A stretch of DNA of 64,000 nt from Ophiosphaerella korrae (GCA_028456385.1 JALNQF010000070.1:62001-126000), one strand, 5' to 3'; shown: positions 44,626 to 58,014, counted from the stretch's first letter. Notes: a model not told the origin generated them from the sequence alone. Program-made: numbers and translations.

Positions 44626-46959
44626 ATGGACCTTGGGCAATCGAAACAGGTCGGCGAAAAAAGACGGCGGCCAGCCCTGGCCTGCGTGCTATGTCGTAAG
44701 AGGAAGTTACGCTGCGACCGCACGACGCCTTGCAGCAACTGCGTCCGATCGAAGGGCGCCGTGTGCTCATACGGCCATTCTTTTTCGAGAGTGGGTTCGC
44801 CGGGCCGGGTCCGGGGATCACCGTTTGTGCCGCCCTCGGCCACGAATGAAACAACAGCATTACAACGGCCATTCCCTCCGCCAACCGTGTCTCGATTAGA
44901 AGCGTCTCGGTCACACGGTACGGCAGTTTCAGATCCGCCAAATTTCAACTTTTTGGGAACTGCAGCAACTTCCAAGAGCGCCGCTACCTGTTCAAATACA
45001 GGTCTACTTGTACCCAGACTAGTTGAAGACCCACCAGCAGAAGATCCGTCTTCAAGCATTATCAGAGGAAATCTTACTAACGACTCCACTAATGAACCAG
45101 TGCTACCTACCATTACATCAGTCCAAAGAGCTGCAGTGACCAAGACAAGGTACTTTGGACCAAGCCATTGGATGAATAGTTCTGTAGTGGTAAGTAAGCC
45201 TCGTTTTCTAATTAAAGTTAAAAAAAAAAAAATAGGCTATGGAATAAGTGTAAGAATCCTCACAAAGACTACCAATATGCTAATCAGTCTTGCGTAGTTT
45301 CCTAGACTTTTCCGGACACTAGAGAAGTACGCTACGCCTAGACACACCGAGATTCACGGGTTGCTCGCCAATGCTAAGCGCCTTGCCCGAAAAATCAAGC
45401 ACAGTAGAACGATAGCATTTCACAGTTCGCTCGGACTGCAACTGCCTTTGAAGGATATTGCAGATAAGCTTGTCAATGCATACTTGCGAACATTCGAAAG
45501 GGTCTATCGGATCCTCCATGTTCCTTCTTTTCAGAAGGACTATGACCGTTTCTGGGATTTAGGCAAAAAGGCCGATGAGGTATTCATCATCAAGCTCCAG
45601 CTATGCCTAGCTGTTGGGGCTTGTTTCTATGATGAGACATTCTCACTCCGACCTTTTGCCATGCAATGGATCCATGAAGCCCAGCTCTGGCTTGCCGCTC
45701 CCATCTCGGAAAAATCCAATATGACTATCTCCGGGCTCCAGATTATGTGCTTATTACACCTGGCACGAGAAACAACGGGTGTTAACGCAGATCTGGTCTG
45801 GATTTCCTCTGGGGCCCTTTTACGGACTGCTATGTACATGGGCCTTCATCGGGATCCCACAAACCTGCCACCCATGTCGGTCTTCCAAGCCGAGCTACGA
45901 CGCCGACTTTGGGGAACCATTCTGGAGCTCGTCCTCCAGTCCAGTATTGCATCAGGCGGTCGGCCACTGTTTTCGATGGATGACTTCGACACAGAACCAC
46001 CAGCCAACCTTGACGACGAGCAACTCGTGGAACTGGAAAATGTTGCTCCCGTGCCTAAGCCTTTAGAGACCTTTACCGATGCTTCATTCTTGATTATTCT
46101 TCGCAATGTTTTGGCTGCAAGGTTGGACATAGCCAACTTGGTTAACAATTTTCGAAGGCCGCCGTTATACGAAGATACGTTACGACACAATGCAGAGCTT
46201 GCAGCTGCTTGTCGCGACTTGACCCGGACTGTACACTTGTACCACAAAACTAATTCACGTCCTTCAACTTTTCAGATAAAGCTTCTAGAGCTCCTAACCC
46301 GTCCATTCTTTATCGCGCTTCACATGCCGTTCATGGAGAGGGCGTTGGAAAACCCGGCGTACTACTTCTCTAGAAAAACAGTCGTCGAAACGTCGCTAAA
46401 GCTCTTTCGCTCATGTTGCCCAGCAGCCGTGCTCCTCACAGGTCCTTTGTTGGACCATCCTGATCAGCCGGGCCAGGACGACTATGTTAGGCTATGTATA
46501 TGCGGCTCTGGTCCATTCAGGAACAGTATAACACAGGCACAGATGATGATTGCAATTGAGATTATCAGCCAGCTGGAAGAGGACGCAGGTATGGGTGATT
46601 CTAGCCCGAGTATGGACCTTCTCCATGCTCTTCGCCATATGAGGGGTTGGACCAAGCAGCGTTTGTACGCGGGTGAGACAAATATCAAAGGTCATATGGG
46701 TGTCGCTGCGCTTGAATCAAACGTCAATGCCTTGCTGCAAGGCCTGGAGGATAATGAGGTAGAGCAATTAATGGCTCGAAGTATCTTGGAATCTGTACGC
46801 GAAGGGAACGGTATACTAGAAAGTTTTGCAGGACGGATTTCATCAGACATTGATTTTAACCAACCCGGCGAAATGGACATGGATGACATGCCCGATGGGG
46901 TCTGGGTATGGGATAATCTTCTAATTGGGGATACGGGGTCGTTTCTAGGAGCTGGATAG
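44626..46959 (+). CDS. Zn2Cys6 fungal transcription factor
   Basis: The model is join(44626..45189, 45298..46959), 741 residues. The 108-nt intron has GTAAGT and TAG borders and phase 0. The zinc cluster is C20-C23-C30-C36-C39-C47 with a basic loop (RKRKLR). A Ser/Pro-rich linker follows. Residues about 210-500 fit the fungal-specific transcription-factor domain (LVNAYLRTFERVYRILHVPSF, LLRTAMYMGLHRDP, ELRRRLWGTI). It ends in an acidic tail. It is probably a nuclear activator. The upstream GTG in the same frame is not used here because an ATG follows nine bases later. Confidence 0.85.
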
Positions 46960-47829
46960 ACATTCAATCAAACGTTTGGTCGGCCGTATTAAGTGCTCGT
47001 AAATAAGAGATGATATCTAGCATATAGCTCCGAGAAGGGCCATCCCATCATCTAATCTTAGTGGACTAGAGTAGAGGCAGCTCGGTCGTCCATTGATACA
47101 CTTTTTTCCGATATTATTCTTCGTCTTTCGGACCTATTTAAGTAATCTGCTAATAATTCTTTAGATACAAAGGCGCAAAACGCGTATAGGGTGAGAAAAA
47201 AAGTTATAAGCTTTTATACTTATGTTAAGATAGTAACTGGAAGGCAATAGTGCTTGCCGTAGGTCACAAATAATAGTGAAGGGACGACAGGTACTTTTGA
47301 GAAGCGAGAGAATAATACTTGTTGTTCTACCTTTACTTAGGAACACTCTTTATACGCGGGTTCAGCGCAGCCTTAGCTCTAACATAGGGCGTAAGGGGCC
47401 CCTTATGCGAGAGGGGGGGTACTGTTTGATATTGACTTTGTATGGTAGAGACCCCCATTACAATTTTATGGGGCAATTAGGCTCAACTGTCGTTTAGACC
47501 GAAGGTAGGGTGTCCTGGTGCGAAGCAGCAGGTGTAGGTGAGGGCCTCAAGGTAAGCTTTAGAAGCTTGAAGTAAGATTGTGAAACAAATAATGTATTGC
47601 TATACCTGATTCCAATGGCTAGATTCACGACTGGAATATAACTACGAAGGAGTGTAATCTATGAACACAACGCCTAGTTTAAATACACAGCCTTCTTGAT
47701 GACAACAACCTACTCATGATCCGACCGATTGTCGTCTCTTAGCAACGATACACGCGATCACATGGTTATCGGTCTGATCGTTACTCCTTAGCAACGACCA
47801 AAGCAATCCGTTACGTGACGCCTTACTTT
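46960..47829. other. Intergenic, no gene recognised
   Basis: AT-rich with short chance frames only. Confidence 0.4.
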
Positions 47830-48775
47830 CCTAAGGTCATTACATCGCCCGATATAACCCGCTCGTGCTATCTTTGGTCCACCAGACGGCTGCAACGCCA
47901 CCAGCGGCAAAGATGTTCGGAAACTGCTCATCGGCGATCTGCAGTGTTGGTCTAACAAGAATGTGAGAAGGCTCTCTTGATATTGACTGACTCCAATGAA
48001 AAGTTGGATACGACTGAGCCGTTTGGCCGCTGACCAGTACATGGGATCTTGCGCTGGGTGAGTTGACTAATATAAAGAACTTCCGATACCAAAGGGTCGA
48101 CTTACGATGAGATCAAAGGTCTCTTCTTTGCCTCGCTTCAATTTGAGGGTTTGACTTCCCTCCACGATCTGTGGCCGCTCATTGAGCCAGACCTCGACGC
48201 CCATTTTCACCGAGCTTTTTCGTTACGTACTGATGTAACCGTTCCCCGAAATTCTGCAGCAGCCTATCTCTTGAATGTAACAACACGACGCTTTTCTCTG
48301 GATAAAAGTCCTTGATATCGCTCGCGAGCTCGACACCTACTGCGCGTCCACCAATAATCGCGATTCGTGCCGCCTTCTCTCGATTGTACTCTGCAGCCCT
48401 CTCAACTCTCACTGCGCATCAAGACTTTCCGTCGCTGCAACTTTACTGGGAAGTGTTGATGACGTGCCCGTGGCAATGACTAGGTATTCATATTCCAGTT
48501 CCTTTCCATCCTCCAGCCTAATAACGTGCTCATCCACTTTATCGACCTTTCCCTACACAAACTCAAACATACCCTTCGATAACTCCTTTTCCCAGCCCTC
48601 TATATTGAATGAAGGCATATTTCTCGTAACCCTTAATCACGCTGAATCCCGGAAAGCAGAACACGTAACTAATGTGTGAATTCTTCTCGATGACAATGCG
48701 ATATCCTGTGGGTAGCGATTCGGTCAGGTGTTTTGCTGTGTAATAGACCGTGAAGGAGCCGCCGACTACGACCAC
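47830..48775 (-). pseudogene. AIF-type FAD-dependent oxidoreductase, decayed
   Basis: Pieces in several frames read as one flavoprotein: VVVGGSFTVYYTAKHL (first Rossmann motif), VDKVDEHVIRLEDGKELEYEYLVIATGTS (ATG motif) after a TAG in V-stop-GKV, IAIIGGRAVGVELASDI (NAD-binding motif, GGRAVG where GGGAVG is usual), an intron after KEETFDLI (GTAAGT), CTGQRPNGSVVSNF, and LVRPTLQIADEQFPNIFAAG. At least three frame changes separate them. It resembles AIF/AMID-like NADH oxidoreductases common near fungal clusters. Confidence 0.7.
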
Positions 48776-49379
48776 ATTATTTCTTTGGGGGAGACGGCAG
48801 GGATTTGTAGGTGTAATGGGTGGACTATAGCCGCGATTTTGCGGGTTGAGGCCGATAGGACGAATAAGGGCAAGTCACGTAGAAGGAGAAAAGGCAGATT
48901 GAGGATATCAGAGAGCATCTTTGATGAACATTGGTATTGGGAAGTGATACTTCGAAACCTAGGTTGAACCCACCAATGATTGGGGGGGGGGGGGGGGCGT
49001 GCATATCCTGCCAATTCCCGACTCTCTCTTGTTGAATTAGTCGGAGCGGAGATTTCGGAGCAACGTTAGGATCCGAACTCGCATACGCCCCCTAAGGATG
49101 GACGACAAATACGAAGTCACAGTCAAGTCTGCCGGCTCCTGATTGACACGAACGAACATCGGAGATTACGTAATCTTATCTGATTAAACCCTCGACAACC
49201 TTGTCTAAACGCTAGCTAAGTACAAGTGCCCCACACCAACCCGAAGGCCGAAAGCCAAAGGCGAATGACCGAAAGGCAAAGACCGAAGAGCATATAAGAA
49301 GTGATCCCACGGCCTCTCGCCCGACCATTTACATCTTCTTTTCCTAAACTTATGACTTGGGATTCAAAACGCCATAACG
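48776..49379. other. Intergenic; contains a G16 tract
   Basis: A run of 16 G lies at 48982-48997. The rest is the upstream region of the epoxide hydrolase with a degenerate GCCGAAAG-type simple repeat near 49240-49290. Confidence 0.45.
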
Positions 49380-50590
49380 ATGCCGTTCCCCCTTCCTGCT
49401 TTGGTTAAGCCCTTCACTCTGAATGTTTCCGATAAAGACCTTGCGGAGTTTAAACAGCTCCTTCAACTTTCCAAGATCTCACCGGTAACCTGGGAGAGCC
49501 TCCAGGAGGACCGCCGTTTTGGGGTCACACACAAATGGATCACGGAAACTAGAGATTACTGGCTGAACGAGTACGACTGGCGTGCGAAGGAGAAGCACAT
49601 CAACAGACTCCCTAACTATACTATGGAAATTGAAGGCGTTGATGTTCACTTCATAGGCTTATTCTCCGACAAGGTAGATGCAGCTCCAATTATCTTGATG
49701 CACGGCTGGCCTGGGAGCTTTATCGAGTTCCTCCCCATGATCGAATTGGTGCAGAGCAAGTATAAGCCAGCCGATCAGCCCTACCATTTCATCATTGTTT
49801 CCCTGCCAGGTTATCCTCTCAGTGAAGGTCTTCCCACAGATAAGGACTGGAATATGGAGGACTCGGCTCGCCTGATCGACAGACTCATGACCAATCTCGG
49901 TTTTGAGAAGTACATTGCTCATGGTGGGGATGTCGGGTCGTTCGTTGCCGGGCTGCTTTCTAGAAACCATGATAAGTGCATAGGAAGTCACCGTAAGCTC
50001 ACGAGTGCATACAACCCCCGTTGTGCACATTGACTGACTGTACTACAGAGAACTTGATGGTGCACGCTCCTCAGCCCGCCCTTGAAAATTTGAGTAGCTC
50101 TCATCAAAAAGCCGTTCTGAGGGCTACTCAATGGCGCAAGACTGGCCTTGCCTACGCCATAGAACAGGGAACACGTCCTTCTACCATCGGCTATGTTCTG
50201 TCGTCGAACCCACTGGCCGAACTTGCCTGGATCGGCGAGAAGTTCCTCGAATGGTCTGACCAAGATCCACCTCTCGATGATATCTTGACCAACGTGTCGC
50301 TGTATTGGTTTACGCAGGCCTATCCCCGCTCTCTCTATCCGTACCGTGCGTATGATACATTCATGGAGCAACAGCCGTACTTGAGTAAGCCGACTGGATA
50401 TTCATGGTTCGCATACGAGTTGTCTCCCGGTATCAAGGCAGAAGTGGAGAAGGTTTGCAACCTGGTGGCCTATAAGGAGCACGAGCGTGGAGGTCATTTT
50501 GCAGCCCTGGAGTGTCCAAAGGCGCTGTTGGAGGATTTGGAGGAGTACGTTCAGGCTGTCTGGAAGACGGACAGTAGAGCTAGTTGCTGA
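49380..50590 (+). CDS. Epoxide hydrolase (microsomal/juvenile-hormone type, alpha/beta hydrolase)
   Basis: The model is join(49380..49992, 50049..50590), 384 residues, with a 56-nt intron (GTAAGC/CAG). The N-terminal epoxide-hydrolase domain (residues 1-95) precedes the alpha/beta hydrolase core: HGWPGS at 108-113 (oxyanion hole), nucleophile D184 in HGGDVGSF, and catalytic H354 in RGGHFAALE. The acid is probably in the 270-300 segment. It opens epoxides to diols by an Asp-ester intermediate. No signal peptide or membrane anchor is seen. Such enzymes serve detoxification or secondary metabolism; the neighbouring P450 could supply an epoxide, but that is inference. Confidence 0.9.
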
Positions 50591-51306
50591 GCGTGATTTC
50601 AACTGAAATGACTGCAGTAGGTTCCAGTAGGATTGGGATCAAGGTTATGAGGCTACCTTGCGTCAGACCTTATTCCTATATATACCTCGAAACAAGCAGT
50701 ATCAAAACAATGCGAGCAATTTAGTGAGTTGTGCAAGCTTCGTTCTCCTCAAACAGGGAATGCATCATTTTGGCCTCCCTACGTCCTACCTGTCTATTAG
50801 AGAGCTGCCATATTCTGAGCTCTCTTAAATGCGGGTATGTCTTCACTGCTTCTTAGCTACGTACAACTTCTCTGCCTCGTAAACCCGCTATAGGCCATTA
50901 AAGCTGGAATAGTGGTGTCGATCTGTCTTTGTCACTAGGATTAGGGTAGGCCTCGCAGACCTGGTAGCTAACGGGCACCGCAGGAAAAAGAAGGGTGGGA
51001 GGTTCAGAGGGTCTCCCCATGGTTCGACTACAAGTAGGTCTCTTAGTTGATAGTGTTTTATCACTAGCTCGACGTAAGTACTTGATAGCGCTCAGTATAG
51101 ATACACATTATGTAGTAATCTCACAGTGATTAACAAAGCAACGATTTGGCTGTGAAAATGATATATTCTGAAACTCTGCTCTACGGTGGCAATGCTCGCT
51201 CAGCGGTCACACTGTCATGTCCTGCTGAGGAGGTACAATTCCCGTGTCTGTTGGTTTACTCTCTGGCATATCATCTCACAGCGTTAAGACTCCTACCTAC
51301 TGTATA
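50591..51306. other. Intergenic, no gene recognised
   Basis: Downstream of the epoxide hydrolase; no motif seen. Confidence 0.45.
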
Positions 51307-53088
51307 ACGTGCTTACTCACGACCCGGGCCACCCCACCACTCAGGCCACCCCACCCAACCTGACTGATCTATCTGATCAATTGCGCCACAACCACATACT
51401 CAAAGCAGCTGGAATTCAAGAAGTAGATAGATTAGATTGATTTGCATTGGCGCTTGTTGTGGCCAAGTATATGACACTTGCTACAAGTTGGTGGTGCACG
51501 TTGGCGCACTCGGGATGCATCTGCCTGACGGCTCCTCTCAGCTTCTTCAATCAATCTCTGTCCTTCTTCAACTTGAATCGTGCCTCCAGAAGCTATATAA
51601 CGTCTGTGCTTGTCTTTCCTCTGTATCTTGCGATGATTTTCAGCTTTCAGCTGAGCATTTTCATGAGCCAAAATTGTAGCTGAGTGCATAGCTAACTCGC
51701 AGCCTTTAACAAGCTAAGACAGCGCTTGACTTGAGGGACTTTGAGATTGACGCTGAAGAAGATTCTTTAGCATCTAAGTCTGCCTGTAGAGCTGATCAAT
51801 ATTGTGAGGTGTTTGTGCAACTAGTAGGCTTATATAGCCATCAATCTGCGATAGTGCCGGCGGCGGTGTGTGCGCGACGGTGAGGTTAGATAGGACTCTA
51901 TCTGGATTAGATAGAACCAGACCTACTGCCCGGAATCCACTCTGAATTGAGCTCTTGGAGAAGACTAATAGGCGTATGCGCGTGTATACCTTAAGGAAGA
52001 GATCTTTGACAATATGAAAGACTTCTTGGCGCGCAAGGCGTCTCATTTCATCACCGTACGCTGTCTTAAGAGGACTAAAGCAGCTTACATCAAGCGGCTA
52101 GAGAAGATGTAACGTATAGGCTGGCATATAGAGGCTGATAATCTTGTGCTCTGTACAGTACTAATCAAACTTAGGCGTTGCATGGCTGCCGTGTCTATCC
52201 AAGATGAGCAGTCTATACGCTCTACTTGTACGAGGCTCTATATATCAGCTGAAGTGTATAAGCTAGTCCAAACCTAGTTGATTAGTTGTCTATCTAGTGT
52301 CACTAACAGCGATAGACCAGCTAGCTGGAGCGTTGCGATACTAGCTATAATCCACCCAGACGCGTTGATACACTCAATTGCTGTAACCTATTCGTGATTG
52401 TTAGGCTATACGTCGATTGCGCGTCCTTCTGTGTCTAAGCTAGTAACTACCTTAGACGTAGCAGCCACTCTTATTATAAAGCCAGTCTTATCAAAGTTGT
52501 ACATATCTTTATCTAAGATCTTATGCTCGTTGCGCGTATCGTTAACAAGCTTGAACCACGCTCTAATTGTAACTAGGTCTTTACATCTAGCTCTCTCTGA
52601 ATTAAACTTTTAATTCTACTTAGTCTTGAGTTTAGGCTAGCTCTTGATCTATCGTGACGCCTAATTGTGTCTAACTGGTTTGGGAGGTGGATCCTGTCCG
52701 CGTGCAGAGAGGAGAACGTCAGCTATACGACGTACGTGAATAACCTAAGGCGGAAAGCCACGTCGATTAAAGTCTAAGATCTAATCTACAAGGGACTCCT
52801 CTTTAGATAATGATAGCTTTCGAAATCTGAGGTGGGCATCGCGCACAGACTGACACCCTGTAAGCCGGCGCTGAATTGTTCTACGAGAGACATTGTAGAG
52901 CGTCGCAGCGCGACGCTGGCTTTTTATACGATGAATTTGTATAGCTTAGGCTGCAAGAAATACTCTCTTCTTTTTGAGGTGATTAGGCACGTTTTGTAGG
53001 CGCCATGGTAGATGGGATAGAGGAGAGATTTGTTAAATTAGGTGGGTGGCCCGAGTGGTGGGGTGGCCCGGGTCGTGAGTAAGCACGT
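51307..53088 (-). mobile_element. Fot1/pogo-like DNA transposon, decayed
   Basis: Inverted repeats start ACGTGCTTACTCACGACCCG at 51307 and end at 53088, with TA on both sides (51305-51306, 53089-53090). The length is 1782 bp. The repeats share ACGTG-TTAC and GGGCCACCCCACCA with the element at 18921, so they are related families. Confidence 0.85.
51432..52900 (-). pseudogene. Pogo-type transposase relic
   Basis: Readable parts are HLL-stop-PLDVSCFSPLKTAYG (TAG where Gln is expected), RLARQEVFHIVKDLF, GFRAVGLVLSNPDRVLSNL, and a C-terminal zinc knuckle CSKCHILGHNKRQC. Further upstream the catalytic region is broken by many stops. The stops fit RIP-type changes. Confidence 0.7.
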
Positions 53089-53183
53089 TAGATAAGACTG
53101 CCCTTTTACTTAGCGAGTTAAGTCGCGCTGAAATAGAGTCTCTATCTCATCTCAACCAAACAGGCACTTAATTAGTGCAACCC

Positions 53184-54857
53184 TCATTTCACAATCACGC
53201 GCACTCCCTTGCTGCTCTTCTTGGGAAGAGGCACGAAGTAACTGCCTGCCATATCCACGTCGCTTCTATCCGTTTCATACAGCTCAAAATGAATCCTCCT
53301 GAACACCCCTGCCAGGCCTAGATACAACTCTGCCTGCGCAAAATTCATGCCCAGACACATACGCGGGCCCTTGCCGAAGACGGTTAGATACTTACTTAGC
53401 GGATGTCCACTGGGTGATACGGGGTCATTCAGCCAGCGCTCAGGTAGGAAGTCATCTGGATTAGGGAATATCTCTGGATCGCGAACCTGCAGGTAGTTTG
53501 ACATACTGAATCGTGTGCCAGGAGGTAGGGTGTATTTGCCATACTGAATGACGCCCGTAGGATTTGAACGTGCCAGTCGTTCAGACAACCCATACGACAT
53601 GCGCAGAGCTGTGGCGGTCAGCTGGGAGCGTTTGAATCTCCGTAAATCGCTTACATTCTTGCACAACCGCGGACAAGTACGGCAACTTTTCAAGTTCTGT
53701 GAGAGGTGGCAGATCTTCGGGGTTAGGGATAGCTCTCTCAAGCTCCTGTACCAAGCGCGCTTTGACATCCGGTTTACGCAGAATCCAAAAGCTTGCAACG
53801 GTGAGCGCTGTCTTTGTCGTGTCAATGCCTGCACCCGTAAAACTCAACCCTTCGTGCTGCATCACCTCCTCGGTCAATTCGCTCTTTTTAATGCTAGAGT
53901 TGAGGAGCTCGTGGAAGACAGTGCGGTGTTCGACATACTTATGGGCATCGTTTTCGCCAGCCACGATTCGTCGGACCTGGGTTCTCACCTCCTGTATCAG
54001 GTTAACGGAGTGTATATTGCTAGAGATGAGCAACCTACATGGCGAAATTCAAACACCGGTTTCATCTTAGGATCTAGCATAACAAGGACCCATTCCGGCA
54101 GCCTTTGGAGGCACTTTACTAGGGTTGGAAAACTTGTTGCAAAGGGGATTGAGTATAAGAAGTTGTGGATAGCTGTTGTAAATGGCGCCTTGAACTCTGG
54201 ATAGTCTAAGAAATCGTAGGATAAAGCATAGATGTACCAGGTGAGCACGTCAGTCACGTAGGCACCCCAAGCCTCGTTCAGACAAACTACCTTTCCGGTC
54301 CCCATATACTGCGTCTCGAGAATAGTGCATAGCTTCTTGATTCGAGAGCTGGTGTAAGGGCTGAAGTCTATGATCTTCTGCCTAGTAAAGAAAGGAGCAA
54401 CAGCTGCTCTGCGGCGGCGATGATGATCGTGCTCGATTGCATCGACTGTGGCTTTTGGGTGTGCAAGGCGATGGGACAGATGTGGCATTTTGTTGAACTT
54501 TGACTTGGCGGTGAAAAGCTCATTGTAGAACTCTGCATCGCGAATGTGTACCTCCCATGGACTGATACGAATGATTGGGCCTTCCAATTGAGCATCAACA
54601 TGGATATCCCCAGGTCACTAGTGTCACCACTTACCATATTTCTCATGCCACTCTTCAATCTTGAAGACAAATTTTCCACCCTTTACCAGATCCCAATATA
54701 TCTCAACCCAAGAGGTAATAGCAGCAAGCTTAGGACCTGGTATGTTTGCAATGGGGCTGAGGAAGGCACGATACGCAATCAAACCAATGAAATAAACGCA
54801 TGCGCTCACTAGGGTGAGAATGATTGTGCTTTGGGAGAAAAAGAATAGTAGAGCCAT
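53184..54857 (-). CDS. Cytochrome P450 monooxygenase
   Basis: The exons are 54857-54635, 54580-54039, 53991-53655 and 53608-53184. The three introns (54, 47 and 46 nt) have GTAAGT or GTAGG donors and AG acceptors and keep the frame, giving 508 residues. An N-terminal membrane anchor (about 5-30) is followed by the Pro-rich hinge (IPGPKL), the I-helix AGIDTT, the ExxR motif in QESLR, PERW, and the heme-binding FGKGPRMCLG with the cysteine ligand at 452. All P450 hallmarks are present and no mutation is visible. It should be an ER-bound monooxygenase; its substrate is unknown. Its 5' end faces the MFS gene at 56002 across 1.1 kb. Confidence 0.9.
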
Positions 54858-56001
54858 AATGACTAGGACAATTGCCGATACAGAATGGCAGCTGTTGCTA
54901 TTTTATATTAGAGTATTCGTGATTGCACTGAACCCACTCTCGGACATCTGCAGCCTCATAGGAAAGGCTAGATGGCATGTGCCGCAGGTTGCGGTCCGAT
55001 CTGACTACGCGGAGAACAAACTACCTTGTCTACGATTTCTCCACAAATTTATGTCGGCCGAATCGGTCATACCCAAATAGGATTGCAAAACAGCTTCGCA
55101 TTGTTGGAAAAGCCATGAACTGGCGAGACTCTGACATCCTGAAATTAGGGAAGTCCGCTGCTCTGACTTTGCACAGCTTCCGCCTTCACCCTTGTGTATT
55201 GCGCAATGTCATATAAAGGTTACTCCCTACCGTGTCCAGTCGACGGATCAGACGAGCCCCGTTCAGGTCTATTCATTGGATCTATGTTTCTTGGCTCTAA
55301 CAAATGCCTAGCTTGACCCGCGACATGTGTGCCCCTCCAAAGCATAGAAGAACTCACCATATCGGCCATAACTACCCAGGCCTTGGAAATCCGAAGGCCG
55401 ATGGCCGAAGCGCACGGTTTCTCTCCTACATACCGAATTATGCCTAAGATTATTAGACTAGCACCAAATATTGTCCGACGGTCTGGAATACTAGACGTTC
55501 TATCGCAACGTGTCCCACTTTTGTGTCTAGGCACCAATAACCGCCATGCCGGACTCGGGGATATCATTCGGCTCGGAGATACCGCTCTTATCCAAGCAAC
55601 TGTGATCCGATCGGAACCCTCGGTTTTTTGGAAGACCGAAGAGCGCGCTCACAATCTCCACGGGTAGAGGCGGATAATACATTTTCCTTTTAATAGCGTT
55701 CCACTCATGGTTTCGCTCTGAATCGCTGCACTGAACTATATACTCTATAGCAGATCCAAGTACTGTTTCAAATATCTCGTCTTCACTACTTCAATTTTTT
55801 CCTCACCATACATTGAGCTCCCCCACCGTAATTTTTGCACTCGTAGCCTGTCATTCAGTCTTTACTTTTTCGGAGTTGATTCGTATAGAGAAGTAAGTTT
55901 TCTATGCCTTTGAGCTGGAAAGTTGCATCACACTGTTGTTTGCAAAACCTCGGACCTTGAACACTAAACTAAAGTTTGACAGTCTCTGTAACACACCAAA
56001 C
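54858..56001. other. Divergent upstream region of the P450 and MFS genes
   Basis: No convincing gene. It is likely to hold both promoters; no specific site is called. Confidence 0.45.
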
Positions 56002-57516
56002 ATGGCTTCGGCACGTCCTTTGATGGCTTTAGGCGAGAAACCAAATCAGGAGCCGTACACCCCTTCTTCTTCTTCTTCTTCTTCAGATAAGGTGCAGAAT
56101 GTTCATGATCCTTCAGCGAAAAAGCAAGAGGCTGGTGAGGATGTGACTGCAGCCGATGAGAATGGAGTGGCGCTGGAGCATGTGCAGTCGAGGCACCCTG
56201 ACGTAAAAGACACTTCTAAGGTACCCAATGGGGGTACTTTGGCTTGGTTGCAGGTGTTTGGAGCATTTTTCCTCACATTCAATTCATGGCATGACACCCT
56301 GCTCTTCGACTATAAGCTTTTCCTAACTCCATATAGGGGTGTTACCAACACATTTGGATCATATCAGGCATTTTACGAAACGAATCTACTACGGCATTCT
56401 ACTCCATCAGCTATCGCCTGGATTGGATCTATTCAAGCCTACCTTATGATGGTTACAGGCATGCTAGCCGGACCCATCTATGATGCTGGATACTTTCGCG
56501 CACTTTTACTTGTTGGATCATTTATGCTGGTCTTCGGTCATATGATGCTGTCAATTTGCCATATGTACTGGCAAGTTCTGCTGGCTCAAGCCTTCTGCGT
56601 TGGTATCGGTGCCGGCTTAATATACGTCCCAAGTGTCGCTATCCTTTCAACCTACTTCTCCACTAAGATTGGAACTGCTATCGGCGTTGCGGCTTCGGGG
56701 TCATCATTAGGAGGCGTTATCTACCCAATCGTCTTCCACAAGCTCCTACCAAAGATCGGATTCGGATGGACCACCCGCGTGCTTGGCTTCATTATGCTAG
56801 CTACAATGTTTGTCCCTAACATCTTCATGCGTGTCCGCGCGCTTCCTGCCAAGTCACGGACTCTATTTGATCTAAAGGCATTTTTTATTCCCGCATATTC
56901 CTTGATAACCGTAGGCTTCTTCTTCGGCTTCATGGGACTTAATATGCCCTTTTTCTATGCCCAAGTGTACGCCATTAAGCGACACATCACGAATGAGGAT
57001 CTGGCTTTTTATCTCCTTGCTATTTTGAACAGCACTTCAACTTTCGGCCGTTAGTAAACCCTCCTAACTACTTATATCATTTGACTCACGAGATCATCAG
57101 GTATCCTGCCGAATATCCTGTCGGATAAAATTGGTCCGTTCAATGTCGTTATACCATGCATCCTAATGTCTGCGATTCTCTGCCTACTATTTATCACCGT
57201 CACAGCCCCAGCCGGCATCATCACCCTTATGGCGTTCTATGGCTTCTTTTCCGGAACCTTCGTCTCTTTGCCTTCGACTATTGTCATCTACTTAAGCAGC
57301 AATGCTAGAGACAAGATCGGTACACGGCTGGGTCAGGCGTTCTCACTCATTGCATTTGGCGTACTGATTGGTGCGCCTATTGGCGGCTCAATCGAAAGTA
57401 ATAAAGGCTTTGATGCGCTGTGGATCTATGGAGGGTGCATGTTATTTGGAAGCTCGGCGCTAGTGCTTGCAGCGAAGTTCAGTTGGGAGGGAATCGCAAT
57501 GAAGAAGGGAACTTAA
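56002..57516 (+). CDS. MFS monocarboxylate-type transporter
   Basis: The preferred model is join(56002..56288, 56337..57049, 57101..57516), 471 residues. The last intron (57050-57100) has GT-AG borders and restores the frame at FGR-ILPNILSD. The first, 48 nt, starts with GC and has a CTAAC branch site; reading it as coding would insert 16 residues into the usual W-G-V-x-N-T-F-G motif. A Ser-rich cytoplasmic N-terminus (1-80) precedes about twelve hydrophobic segments with GGTLAWLQVFGAFF as the first. The family imports or exports monocarboxylates or related small acids across the plasma membrane; the substrate is not predictable. Confidence 0.8.
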
Positions 57517-58014
57517 GCTTTTGAGTAATAAGTGTTCTTTCAGTGCACACGGAGTATATAACTATAGCCGCCTAGTTGGCTACCACTTTACCATTATAGC
57601 AGCTAGATATAACTATCTATAAAGTTGTCAACAAGGACTGGGCAAATGGTTATAGACTTGAACGATGCTAGGATCTGCTTGCTAACTAAATAGTCTGGAC
57701 AGAGCGCGGTCGTGCAACCAAACCCTGAAGAGGCCTACATGATGTGCTAATATTGTGACATTATTCTAAAGCCAGGAGGTGGCATCAAGGGAGCAGTGCA
57801 GTGAAAGCGATCAATACCGCATTGACATTGCTCCCTCTTTTACGGAGGGCTAACCGATTCTTGGGTCCGAAGTTTTTACTTGATAATAAAGTCAATATCT
57901 GCAACTGGCTGAAACGATAGGTGGAATTAAAGCGAGCGATATCGGACAGCCACAGCTCTCGCCATTCGTCAGGATCTTGCGACTGACACTGTGACTCTAG
58001 CTTCACTTTCGAGT
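57517..58014. other. Intergenic between two co-directional transporter genes
   Basis: No gene recognised; a short minus frame at 57785-58027 has no motif. Confidence 0.5.

Noticed and set aside
44571..45143. 190-residue minus-strand frame
   Set aside because: It is antisense to the first exon of the Zn2Cys6 gene, which has the real motif and splice sites.
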